From the NCBI RefSeq assembly GCF_014655955.1, contig NZ_BNBO01000020.1:1-64000 (forward strand): a DNA stretch of 64,000 nucleotides, in the 5' to 3' direction. Position 1 is the stretch's first letter. Every line of letters starts with the position of its first letter. Positions 17,182 through 25,630 of this stretch are shown here, piece by piece. The stretch is from Kitasatospora indigofera. GTDB taxonomy: Bacteria; Actinomycetota; Actinomycetes; Streptomycetales; Streptomycetaceae. Made by a program: the position numbers and the translations under genes. The notes under the pieces were generated by a model, which did not search any database, was not told the origin of the DNA, and worked only from the letters and a program-made list of their open reading frames with translations.

Positions 17182-17937
17182 GTGGTGCACTCCTTCAAGG
17201 GCCAGGTGGCCGTCGTCACCGGAGCCAGCCGCGGGATCGGCCTCGGCATCGCACGCGAGCTGGTCGCCCGCGGCGCCAAGGTCTGCGTCACGGCCCGGGG
17301 CGCCGACGCGCTGGCCGAGGCCGTCCAGGACCTCGGCGGACCGGAGGTCGCCATCGGGGTGGCCGGCAAGGCCGACGACCCCGCCCACCAGGAGGAGGCC
17401 GTCAGCCGCACCATGGCGGCCTTCGGACGGCTCGACCACCTGGTCAACAACACCGGCATCAACCCGGCCTACGGCCCGGTGCTCGGCACCGACGACGCCC
17501 TCGCCGCGAAGATCCTCGCGGTCAACGTGCTCGCCCCGCTGGCCTGGACCCGCCGGGCGCACGCCGCCTGGATGGGCGAGCACGGCGGCTCGGTGGTCAA
17601 CGTCGCCTCGATCGCCGGCCTCCGCTCCTCCGCGGGCATCGGCATGTACGGCGTCAGCAAGGCCGCCCTGATCCGCCTCACCATGGAGCTGGCCACCGAC
17701 CTCGGCCCGCGGATCCGGGTCAACGCCGTCGCCCCCGCCGTGGTCAAGACGAAGTTCGCCGAGGCGCTGTACGAGGGCCGCGAGGAGGAGGTCTCCGCCG
17801 CCTACCCGCTCGGCCGACTGGGGATGCCCGAGGACATCGCCGGGGCCGTCGCCTTCCTGCTCTCCGCCGACGCCGCCTGGATCACCGGGCAGACCCTGGT
17901 CGTCGACGGCGGCGTGACCCTCGGCGGCGGACTGTGA
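17182..17937 (+). CDS. SDR family oxidoreductase (FabG-like)
   Basis: 251 residues. The start is one of two adjacent GTG codons (17182 or 17185), with AAGGA upstream. It is a classical short-chain dehydrogenase: TGASRGIGLGIA (cofactor loop), NNTGINP (variant of NNAG), catalytic Ser in NVASIAG, YGVSK (Tyr-x3-Lys), and the C-terminal LVVDGGVTLGGGL. It probably oxidises a 3-hydroxyacyl or similar alcohol with NAD(P). It is the first gene of a three-gene operon overlapping the next gene by GTGA, under the TetR operator. Confidence 0.92.
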   Translation: MVHSFKGQVAVVTGASRGIGLGIARELVARGAKVCVTARGADALAEAVQDLGGPEVAIGVAGKADDPAHQEEAVSRTMAAFGRLDHLVNNTGINPAYGPVLGTDDALAAKILAVNVLAPLAWTRRAHAAWMGEHGGSVVNVASIAGLRSSAGIGMYGVSKAALIRLTMELATDLGPRIRVNAVAPAVVKTKFAEALYEGREEEVSAAYPLGRLGMPEDIAGAVAFLLSADAAWITGQTLVVDGGVTLGGGL

Positions 17938-18806
17938 ACCCGGACGCCCCGGTCCGGCCGGCCGGACCGGACCCCACCATCCGGAACCACTCCGGTGAGG
18001 TCCTGACCGGGCAGAAGCTCTCCGGCCAGGACCTCACCGGGCAGGGCGTGGTCGTCACCGGCGCCGGCCGGGGCATCGGCGCCGCCCTCGCCCGGGCCTT
18101 CGCCGCGGCCGGCGCCCGGGTGGTGGTCAACGACCTCGACGCGGCGGCCGCCGCGGCCGTCGCCGAGGAGTGCGGCGGGGTCGCCGCCCCCGGCGACGCG
18201 GCGGGCGAGCAGGGCCTGGCCGCCCTGGTCGGGCATGCCCGCGAGGCGCTCGGCGAGATCGACGTCTGGTGCGCCAACGCCGGGGTCGCCCCGACCGGCG
18301 GCGCCGAGGCGCCGGCCGCCGCCTGGGCCCTGGCCTGGGAGGTCAACGTGCTCGCGCACGTCCGGGCGGCCGACCTGCTGCTCCCCCGCTGGCTGGAGCG
18401 CGGCTCGGGCCGCTTCGTCGCCACCGTCTCGGCCGCCGGGCTGCTCACCAGCCTCGGCTCCGCGCCGTACGCCGTGTCCAAGCACGGCGCGCTGGCCTTC
18501 GCCGAATGGCTGGCCGCCACCTACCGCCACCGCGGTCTGCGGGTGCACGCGGTCTGCCCGCAGGGCGTGCGGACGGACATGCTCAGCTCCACCGGCGCGA
18601 TGGGCGAGATCCTGCTGGCCCCGACCGCCATCGAGGCCGAGGAGGTCGCCGGCGCGGTGCTGGCGGGCCTGCGCGAGGAGCGATTCCTGGTCCTCCCGCA
18701 CCCCGAGGTCGCCGAGTACTACGCCCACCGGGCCACCGACCCGGACCGCTGGCTGGGCGGGATGAACAAGCTGCAGCGCGCACTGGAGAAGGGCGGAGCC
18801 GCATGA
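17934..18806 (+). CDS. SDR family oxidoreductase (second in operon)
   Basis: 290 residues starting at a GTG that overlaps the previous stop (GTGA), so translation is coupled. A ~35-residue hydrophilic extension precedes the Rossmann fold (VVVTGAGRGIGAALARAF). NAG is present (CANAGVAP), the active-site Ser lies in ATVSAAG, and Tyr/Lys in YAVSKHG. The C-terminus (LPHPEVAEYYAHRATDPDRWLGGMNKLQ) is typical of a subgroup of lipid-related SDRs. Substrate not identifiable. Confidence 0.9.
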   Translation: MNPDAPVRPAGPDPTIRNHSGEVLTGQKLSGQDLTGQGVVVTGAGRGIGAALARAFAAAGARVVVNDLDAAAAAAVAEECGGVAAPGDAAGEQGLAALVGHAREALGEIDVWCANAGVAPTGGAEAPAAAWALAWEVNVLAHVRAADLLLPRWLERGSGRFVATVSAAGLLTSLGSAPYAVSKHGALAFAEWLAATYRHRGLRVHAVCPQGVRTDMLSSTGAMGEILLAPTAIEAEEVAGAVLAGLREERFLVLPHPEVAEYYAHRATDPDRWLGGMNKLQRALEKGGAA

Positions 18807-19792
18807 GGGCCTGGCAGGTCGACGAACTGGGCGAGCCGCGCGAGGTGATGCGCCTGCGCGAACTGGCCGGCCCGCCCGGCCCCGGCCCGGGTCAGGTGCG
18901 GGTTCGGGTCCGCGCGGCGGCGGTGAACTTCCCCGACGCGCTGATGGTGCGCGGCCACTACCAGGTGCGCCCGCCGCTGCCGTTCACGCCGGGCGTGGAA
19001 CTCTGCGGCGTGGTCGACGCCCTGGGTGAGGGCGTGACCGGCCTGGCGCCCGGCGACCGGGTGATCGGCAACCCCGTACTGCCCGGCGGTGCCTTCGCCG
19101 AGTACGCCCTGCTGGAGGCCGGGGCCGTGTTCGCCGCCCCGGACGCGCTGGACGACGCGGAGGCGGCGGCCCTGCACATCGGCTACCAGACGGCGTGGTT
19201 CGCCCTGCACCGCCGGGCCGCGCTGCGCCCCGGCGAGACCCTGCTGGTGCACGCCGCGGCGGGCGGGGTCGGCAGTGCGGCCGTCCAGCTCGGCAAGGCG
19301 GCCGGCGCCCGGGTGATCGGGGTGGCCGGCGGCGCCGCCAAGGCGGCCGCGGCCCGGGAGCTGGGCGCCGACCTGGTGGTCGACCGGACGGCCGAGGACT
19401 TCGTCGCGGTGGTCAAGGAGGCCACCGGCGGTCGCGGTGCCGACGTCGTCTTCGACCCGGTGGGCGGCGACGCCTACACCGGCTCCACCAAGTGCGTCGC
19501 CTTCGAGGGCCGGATCGTGGTGGTCGGCTTCGCCGCCGGGCAGATCCCCGCCCCCGCCCTGAACCACGCGCTGGTGAAGAACTACTCGATCCTCGGACTC
19601 CACTGGGGCCTCTACAACACCCGCGACCCACGAGCCGTCCGGGCCGCGCACGAGGAGCTGACCAAGCTCGCCGAACAGGGCGTGGTCCGCCCGCTGGTCA
19701 GCGCCCGGCTGCCGCTGGCCGAGGCGGCAGCGGGCGTCCAGCTGGTCGCCGACGGGCGCAGCACCGGCCGGGTGGTCGTGCTCGGCGACTGA
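18803..19792 (+). CDS. NADPH:quinone oxidoreductase-like zinc-independent MDR protein
   Basis: 329 residues; the ATG overlaps the previous stop (ATGA), with GGAG just upstream. It has the medium-chain dehydrogenase fold: GroES-like N-terminus (AAAVNFPDALMVRGHYQVRP), then a Rossmann domain (LLVHAAAGGVGSAAVQLGKAAG) ending GRSTGRVVVLGD. No structural or catalytic zinc ligands are seen, as in quinone oxidoreductases and acryloyl/crotonyl reductases. The operon context suggests reduction or oxidation of an acyl intermediate. Confidence 0.9.
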   Translation: MRAWQVDELGEPREVMRLRELAGPPGPGPGQVRVRVRAAAVNFPDALMVRGHYQVRPPLPFTPGVELCGVVDALGEGVTGLAPGDRVIGNPVLPGGAFAEYALLEAGAVFAAPDALDDAEAAALHIGYQTAWFALHRRAALRPGETLLVHAAAGGVGSAAVQLGKAAGARVIGVAGGAAKAAAARELGADLVVDRTAEDFVAVVKEATGGRGADVVFDPVGGDAYTGSTKCVAFEGRIVVVGFAAGQIPAPALNHALVKNYSILGLHWGLYNTRDPRAVRAAHEELTKLAEQGVVRPLVSARLPLAEAAAGVQLVADGRSTGRVVVLGD

Positions 19793-19823
19793 TCCGGGCG
19801 GCCGACGCCGCAGGACGTGCCTC

Positions 19824-19853
19824 GGGGGCCGGCGGTGGTGACCGCCGGCCCCC
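19824..19853. terminator. Perfect bidirectional hairpin terminator
   Basis: GGGGGCCGGCGGT pairs perfectly with ACCGCCGGCCCCC around a GGTG tetraloop, in the gap between the convergent oxidoreductase and sugar-permease genes. Confidence 0.8.
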
Positions 19854-19875
19854 GTAGGGTGGGCCGCCCGTCGCG

Positions 19876-21213
19876 TCAGGCGCGGCCGGCCGCCTTCTGG
19901 GTACGCCGGGAGAGCGAGTCGACCACGACCGCGGCCAGCAGCACCGCACCGGTGATCATGAACTGGATGGCGTTGCTCACGCCCATGATGTTCATGCCGG
20001 ACTGGATCGAGCCGATCACCAGCGCACCGAGCAGCGCGGACCAGGTGCTGCCGCGTCCGCCGAAGAGGCTGGTCCCGCCGATGACGGCCGCCGCGATGCA
20101 GTTCATCAGCAGGTTGCCGCCGCCGGAGGTCTGGCTGGCCGACTGGATCTGGGCCGCCAGGAAGAGGCCGCCGACCGCCGCCATGGTGGAGCAGATCATG
20201 AAGACCGAGATCCGGATCCACGAGACGTTGATACCGGCTCGCCGGGCGCCCTCGATGTTGCCGCCGAGCGCGAAGATCTGCCGGCCGTAGCTGGTGCGGC
20301 GGAGCACGAAGTCCAGCACCACGATGAAGATCAGGAAGATCAGCAGGGCCAGCGGCAGGCCCTTGTACTGGTTGAGGGTGTAGGCCACCACGAAGGCGAT
20401 GACGGCCAGCACGATCGTGCGCAGCGCGATGTCCGCCGGTGGGCGGTAGGGCACGCCGGCCGCGCGCCGGCGCCGGGCGTCGAACAGGTTGGCCCCCAGG
20501 AAAAGCAGCACGCCGACCGCCGCCAGCAGGTAGGCCGCGATGGTCTGGCTGTAGATCGTGGTGTAGAGCCGGGAGACGATGTCCTTGCCGGAGAGGTTGA
20601 CCGTGCCGGAGGAGCCCAGGATCTGGAGCATCAGACCGTTCCAGGCGAGGTTGCCGGCGAGGGTGACGACGAAGGCGGGCACGCCGACCTTGGCGAAGAA
20701 CAGGCCCTGGATCAGGCCGACGATCGCGCCGCCGGCGATGGCCGAGATCAGGGCCACCCACTGGTTGACGCCGTGGGTGACGTTCATGACCGCGAAGATG
20801 GCCGCGCAGAGTCCGCTGACCGAGCCGACCGACAGGTCGATCTCGCCGAGCAGCAGCACGAAGACGACGCCGATGGCGATCATCCCGGTGCCGACGATCT
20901 GCTGGGAGAGGTTGGAGAGGTTCTGGGCGGAGAGGAAGGTGCTGTTCAGGCTGCCGAACACGGCCCAGATGATGATCAGGGCCAGCACCACGGGGAGCGA
21001 GCCGAGCTCGCCGCTGCTCAGCCGGCGCTTGAACTCGCCCAGGTAGCCCTTGACGCCCCCCTCCCGCACGATCAGGCGCGGGTCGACCACCGGGGTGGCC
21101 GCGGCGGCCACCGGGACGGGTGCGTTCACGCCGCCCTTGGGCATGCTGTCCTCGGGCAGCGGCGGGCGGTGGTACTCGCCGTCGCCCGGCTGCGGATTGT
21201 TGTCGCTGCTCAC
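19876..21213 (-). CDS. Sugar ABC transporter permease (XylH/RbsC-like)
   Basis: 445 residues from the GTG at 21213 (GTGA overlap with the ATPase stop; GGAGG seven nt upstream). After a ~70-residue hydrophilic leader there are about ten hydrophobic segments. The family landmarks are LLLGEIDLSVGSVSGL, ALGGNIEGARRAGI and CIAAAVIGGTSLFGGRGS. This is the BPD_transp_2 branch that imports xylose, ribose and related sugars. It is the last gene of an order binding protein-ATPase-permease. Confidence 0.94.
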   Translation of the reverse strand: MSSDNNPQPGDGEYHRPPLPEDSMPKGGVNAPVPVAAAATPVVDPRLIVREGGVKGYLGEFKRRLSSGELGSLPVVLALIIIWAVFGSLNSTFLSAQNLSNLSQQIVGTGMIAIGVVFVLLLGEIDLSVGSVSGLCAAIFAVMNVTHGVNQWVALISAIAGGAIVGLIQGLFFAKVGVPAFVVTLAGNLAWNGLMLQILGSSGTVNLSGKDIVSRLYTTIYSQTIAAYLLAAVGVLLFLGANLFDARRRRAAGVPYRPPADIALRTIVLAVIAFVVAYTLNQYKGLPLALLIFLIFIVVLDFVLRRTSYGRQIFALGGNIEGARRAGINVSWIRISVFMICSTMAAVGGLFLAAQIQSASQTSGGGNLLMNCIAAAVIGGTSLFGGRGSTWSALLGALVIGSIQSGMNIMGVSNAIQFMITGAVLLAAVVVDSLSRRTQKAAGRA

Positions 21214-21989
21214 AGTTGACCCTCCGAGCCACGCGCCTGACGGCGGGTCACGGCGTTGTCCGTGGCGCCGGTGATGGCGGAGATGATCTCTTCCTTGTTG
21301 GTGTAGCGCCGGTCGAAGAAGCCGTTGTTGCGGCCGAGGCGAAGCACCGCGATCCGGTCGGCGACGGCCATCACGTCGGCCATGTTGTGGCTGATCAGGA
21401 TGACGCCGAGGCCCCGGTCGCGCAGCCGCTCGACCAGGTCGAGGACCTGGGCGGTCTGCTCGACGCCGAGGGCCGCGGTGGGCTCGTCGAGGATGACGAC
21501 CTTGGGGTCGCCGACCAGGGCCCTGGCGATGGCCACGGTCTGGCGCTGGCCGCCGGAGAGCGAGGCGATCGGGATCCGGACGCTGGGGATGCGGATCGAC
21601 AGGGTGCTGAGCAGCTCGCGGGAGCGCTTCTCCATGCCGACCTCGTCGAGGATGGTGAAGTGCCGCATCTCGCGGCCCAGGAACAGGTTGCCGACCACGT
21701 CGAGGTTGTCGCAGAGCGCGAGGTCCTGGTAGACCGTGGCGACCCCGAGGGTCTGGGCGTCCTGCGGCCGGTGGATGGACACCGGCCGGCCCTCCCACTC
21801 GATCACTCCGTCGTCCGGCTGGTTGACCCCGGCGATCGTCTTGACCAGCGTGGACTTGCCGGCGCCGTTGTCGCCCACCAGGGCGACGACCTCGCCCGGG
21901 CGCACCTCCAGCTCGACGTCGGTGAGCGCCTGGACGGCGCCGAACCGTTTGGAGACTCCGCGCAGCGCGAGTACGGGCTCAGCTGCCAC
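21210..21989 (-). CDS. Sugar ABC transporter ATP-binding protein (single domain)
   Basis: 259 residues. The GTG at 21989 is preferred because AAGGGAG is nine nt upstream; the further TTG at 21998 abuts that Shine-Dalgarno. Walker A is GDNGAGKST, the signature is LSGGQRQ, Walker B is VVILDEPTAAL, and the switch His is in LISHN. It contains one nucleotide-binding domain instead of the two fused ones of RbsA/XylG, so it presumably works as a homodimer. Confidence 0.93.
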   Translation of the reverse strand: MAAEPVLALRGVSKRFGAVQALTDVELEVRPGEVVALVGDNGAGKSTLVKTIAGVNQPDDGVIEWEGRPVSIHRPQDAQTLGVATVYQDLALCDNLDVVGNLFLGREMRHFTILDEVGMEKRSRELLSTLSIRIPSVRIPIASLSGGQRQTVAIARALVGDPKVVILDEPTAALGVEQTAQVLDLVERLRDRGLGVILISHNMADVMAVADRIAVLRLGRNNGFFDRRYTNKEEIISAITGATDNAVTRRQARGSEGQL

Positions 21990-22064
21990 AGCTATCAACT
22001 CCCTTGTTCACCAGGGCCCCTGAACACGACCGGGTCGGCCCGGCCCCGACGGGCCGGGCTCCGG

Positions 22065-23171
22065 TCAGGACAGACCCGCATCCGCGCAGGCCGCGGCGTA
22101 GTCCGGCGTGCAGATCTGCGCGACGGTGTAGAGGCCGTCCTTGACCACGGTGTCCTTGATGTTGGCCTTGACCAGGACGATCGGGGTGATCAGGACGGAC
22201 GGCACCTTGTTGCCGCTGCCGCTGGTGGACGTCGCCGTCGCCGAGGCGGTCGGCACGCCCTTGCCCTGGGCGAGGGCCACCGCCATGGCCGCGGCCGCGT
22301 CGGCCTCCGGCTTGTACGGCTTGTAGATGGACATCGTCTGGGTGTTGACGAGGATCCGCTGCACCGCGTCCAGCTGGGCGTCCTGCCCGGTCAGCGGCAC
22401 GGAGAGGTTCGCGGCCTTGAGGGCGGTGGCGATACCGGCGGCCATGCCGTCGTTGGCGGAGTAGACGCCGACCACGTTCTGGGCGCCGAGCGCGGTGATC
22501 GCGGCGGCGGCCTCCTGGTTGGCGTTGTTCGGGTCCCAGTTCGGGGTGTCGTACTCCTTGCCGATGGTGAGCTTGCCGTCCATCGCGCTGTGCGCGCCGG
22601 CCTTGAACTCGGCCGCGTTGGGGTCGGTCGGCGAGCCGTTGATCATGATGATCTTGCCGGACGAGGCCTTGTCGCCGACCGCCGTCACCAGCGCCTCGCC
22701 CTGCAGCACGCCGACCTTGAAGTTGTCGAAGGAGACGTAGGCGTCGATGGGGCCCTGGGCCAGCCGGTCGTAGGCGACCACCTTCACGCCCGCGTCGTGC
22801 GCCTTCTGCACCGAGGACTGGATCGACTTGGCGTCCACCGCGTCCAGGATCAGGACCTGGTTGCCCTTGGTGAGGGCGGTGTCCACCTGGGTCTGCTGGG
22901 TCGTCGCGTCCTGGTTGGCGTTGTAGTAGTCGATCTGCGCGTCCGGCGCGATGGCCTTGATCGCCTGCTCGATCAGGGGCTTGTCGAACTGCTCGTATCG
23001 CGTCGTCTTGGTCTCGGGCAGCAGCAGACCGATCTTGATCGGCCCGCTGGCACCGCCCGAGCCCCCACCCGAGGACCCGGTGGACTGCTTCGCGCTCCCG
23101 CACGAGGCGAGGGTGAGCGCGACGGTGACGGCCGCGGCGGCGGCGACGATGCGGGAAGGACCTGGCTTCAC
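22065..23171 (-). CDS. Sugar ABC transporter substrate-binding lipoprotein (XylF-like)
   Basis: 368 residues from the GTG at 23171 (GAGAGG seven nt upstream). The lipobox LASC follows a hydrophobic h-region. After a Ser/Gly linker, the periplasmic-binding fold starts IKIGLLLPETKTTRYEQFDKP, with DAKSIQSSVQKAHDAGVKVVAYDRL and the hinge GQDAQLDAVQRILVNTQTMSIYKP, which is typical of xylose-type binding proteins. First gene of the transporter operon. The 328-bp divergent gap upstream (23172-23499) holds its promoter; I recognised no operator there. Confidence 0.92.
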   Translation of the reverse strand: MKPGPSRIVAAAAAVTVALTLASCGSAKQSTGSSGGGSGGASGPIKIGLLLPETKTTRYEQFDKPLIEQAIKAIAPDAQIDYYNANQDATTQQTQVDTALTKGNQVLILDAVDAKSIQSSVQKAHDAGVKVVAYDRLAQGPIDAYVSFDNFKVGVLQGEALVTAVGDKASSGKIIMINGSPTDPNAAEFKAGAHSAMDGKLTIGKEYDTPNWDPNNANQEAAAAITALGAQNVVGVYSANDGMAAGIATALKAANLSVPLTGQDAQLDAVQRILVNTQTMSIYKPYKPEADAAAAMAVALAQGKGVPTASATATSTSGSGNKVPSVLITPIVLVKANIKDTVVKDGLYTVAQICTPDYAAACADAGLS

Positions 23172-23499
23172 TGGAATGCCTCTCAGAGTGGAGAACACCC
23201 CCCGGGATCCGAGTCTCCGGCGGCCCGCCGCCCGCGGCTATCCAGGACGGCCGAATGTGCTCATCCGGCAGGGCCGGACGGGTGACGCGGCCCCCGCACG
23301 GCACCGGCGACGCCCGTTCGGACCGCGACCTCTGGCACCCTCCGGACGGCGGGAGGAAGATGTGAGACGCCTCCCCACCGGGGCGCCGCGCCCGCCGCAG
23401 ACCGCGGCCGGAGCCCGGCACGGACGCGGCCGGGCGCCATCGCCGGCCGCGGTCCCGCAGGCCGCCAACCAACACCTGACGAGAAGAGGGTGGGGCTCA

Positions 23500-25098
23500 G
23501 TGTCCACTCCCCCCGGTCCGCCCACTCCGCCTCCGCCCGGCCGGCCCACCCCGCCCGCGGCGCCGCTGGTCACCGGCTCCGGAGCCGGTGAGAAGGGGCT
23601 CAAGAACGGCGCGCTCGGCCTGGTCTCCTCGGTGGCGATCGGCCTCGCCTCCACCGCTCCCGCGTACAGCCTGGCCGCCACACTGGGCATCATCGTCGCC
23701 GGTGTGGGGCTGCAGGCGCCGATCATCACCATCCTCGGCTTCGTCCCGATGCTGCTGATCGCCTACGCCTACAAGGAGCTCAACGCCTCCGACCCCGACT
23801 GCGGCACCACCTTCACCTGGGCCGCGCGCGCCTTCGGCCCGCGCACCGGCTGGCTCGGCGGCTGGGGCATCGTCGTCGCCGACATCATCGTGATGGCCAA
23901 CCTGGCCCAGATCGCGGGCGTCTACGGCTTCCGGCTGTTCGGGCTGGACTCGCTGGCCGAGAACACCACCTGGACCACGCTGGCCGGGGTCGTCTGGATC
24001 ATCGTGATGACGTGGATCTGCTACATCGGCATCGAGATCTCGGCGGCCCTGCAGCGCTGGCTGCTGACCATCGAGATCATCATGCTGGTGCTGATGTCGG
24101 TGACCGCCCTGGTGAAGGTCTACGGCTCCAACCCGCCGGAGACCGCGATCCAGGTCTCGGCCTCCTGGTTCAACCCCTTCGAGGTGTCCTCCTCCAGCGC
24201 CCTCACCTCCGGGATCCTCGCCGCGGTGTTCATCTACTGGGGCTGGGACACCGCCGTCTCGGTCAACGAGGAGACGGCCGACAGCGCCCGCACCCCGGGG
24301 CGGGCCGCGGTGATCTCCACCGTGCTGCTGCTCGCCATCTACGCCCTGGTCGCCACGGCCTCGCAGGCCTTCGCCGGCGTCGGCACCGAGGGCATCGGAC
24401 TGGGCAACCCGGACAACTCCGAGGACGTGCTCTCCAGCCTCGGCAGCGCCATCTTCGGCGATTCGGGCTTCGGCGGGTTCCTGACCAAGCTGCTGATCTT
24501 CATGGTGCTGACCTCCTCGGCGGCCTCCACCCAGACCACCATCCTGCCGACCGCCCGGACCACCTTCTCGATGGCCGCGCACAAGGCCGTCCCGTCCCAG
24601 TTCGCCCGGGTGCACGCCCGCCACCAGACCCCGACCTGGTCGACGGTCGGGATGGGCATCGCCTCGATCGCCTTCTACGTCCTGCTCACCTCGATCAGCG
24701 ACAACGTGCTGGCGGACTCGATCGCCTCGGTGGGCCTCGGCATCGCCTTCTACTACGGGCTCACCGGGTTCGCCTGCGTCTGGTACTACCGCCGGGTGCT
24801 GACCCGCAGCGCCAAGGACTTCATCTTCAAGGGCGTACTGCCGCTGCTCGGCGGGCTGATGCTGCTGTACTTCTTCTGCTACGCGGCGTTCGACGTCTAC
24901 GCCCAGCCGGACTACGGCAGCACCACCGTCGACCTGCCGCTGTTCGGCGAGACCGGCGGGGTCACGGTGATCGGCATCGGGGCGCTGCTGCTCGGCGTCG
25001 TTCTGATGCTCGTCCAGTGGGCCGTGCAGGGCTCCTGGTTCCGTCACCCGGACGTGCCGGTGAGCGCCGCCGACCCGGAGAGCGCACCGAGGTCCTGA
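23500..25098 (+). CDS. APC-superfamily amino acid permease
   Basis: 532 residues from the GTG at 23500. A Pro-rich cytoplasmic leader (~35 residues) precedes about twelve transmembrane helices. The first contains the APC signature GLVSSVAIGLASTAPAYSLAATLG. Other landmarks are YKELNASDPDCGTTFTWAARAFGP and FIYWGWDTAVSVNEETADSARTPG. This is the proton-coupled APC group seen across streptomycetes; the substrate is probably an amino acid or polyamine. It is monocistronic and divergent from the sugar transporter. Confidence 0.92.
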   Translation: MSTPPGPPTPPPPGRPTPPAAPLVTGSGAGEKGLKNGALGLVSSVAIGLASTAPAYSLAATLGIIVAGVGLQAPIITILGFVPMLLIAYAYKELNASDPDCGTTFTWAARAFGPRTGWLGGWGIVVADIIVMANLAQIAGVYGFRLFGLDSLAENTTWTTLAGVVWIIVMTWICYIGIEISAALQRWLLTIEIIMLVLMSVTALVKVYGSNPPETAIQVSASWFNPFEVSSSSALTSGILAAVFIYWGWDTAVSVNEETADSARTPGRAAVISTVLLLAIYALVATASQAFAGVGTEGIGLGNPDNSEDVLSSLGSAIFGDSGFGGFLTKLLIFMVLTSSAASTQTTILPTARTTFSMAAHKAVPSQFARVHARHQTPTWSTVGMGIASIAFYVLLTSISDNVLADSIASVGLGIAFYYGLTGFACVWYYRRVLTRSAKDFIFKGVLPLLGGLMLLYFFCYAAFDVYAQPDYGSTTVDLPLFGETGGVTVIGIGALLLGVVLMLVQWAVQGSWFRHPDVPVSAADPESAPRS

Positions 25099-25204
25099 AC
25101 CCCGCCACCGCGCCGCACAGGTGTCTGAATTCCCGTCAACTGCCGCGACCAGCAAGAACATCGATCTTATTCTCTTTCGGCGGCGCAGCGGCGATGATGA
25201 GCGA

Positions 25205-25630
25205 ATGACAGCTCAGTACAGGGCATTGGCGTGGGCGGGTGCGATCCTCGGCGCGCTGACGGCCGTCGGCCTGGTGGTCTACGCGATGGTGGGGGACCTG
25301 GAGACGGCGGACCGGGTGGCCTCCGTGCTCGGGGCCGTGGTGGGGCTGGCCGCCCTGGTCGTCTCGCTCTTCTCGCTGCGGACACCGGCGGCCCCCGCGA
25401 CCGGCGCGCCCCGGGTCCGCATCGATCGCACCGTCAACGCCGACGGGAACATCCGGGGCCGGGTCCGGACCGGCGACGAAGGGCCGGCCGCCGCCGCTCC
25501 CGCCCAGGCCGCCCCGGCGCAGGACCCCGGCGTCACCGTCACCAGGTCGGTCGTCGCGGGCGGTGACATCACCGGCACGGTGATCACCGGCGACACCCGC
25601 CCCGGCAACCCGCCCGGCCCGACCCCGTGA
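25205..25630 (+). CDS. Small membrane protein with two Gly-rich repeat motifs
   Basis: 141 residues from the ATG at 25205. A GTG at 25121 is possible, but the intervening stretch is AT-richer and promoter-like. Two transmembrane helices (about 7-30 and 40-58) are followed by a soluble tail carrying the motif R-x-V-x-x-x-G-(N/D)-I-x-G-x-V-x-T-G-D twice: RTVNADGNIRGRVRTGD (75-91) and RSVVAGGDITGTVITGD (114-130). A third copy begins the next protein. The genes overlap by GTGA, so they are co-translated. The motif resembles short Gly-rich amyloid-like signalling motifs of bacterial NLR-type systems. Function unknown. Confidence 0.7.
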   Translation: MTAQYRALAWAGAILGALTAVGLVVYAMVGDLETADRVASVLGAVVGLAALVVSLFSLRTPAAPATGAPRVRIDRTVNADGNIRGRVRTGDEGPAAAAPAQAAPAQDPGVTVTRSVVAGGDITGTVITGDTRPGNPPGPTP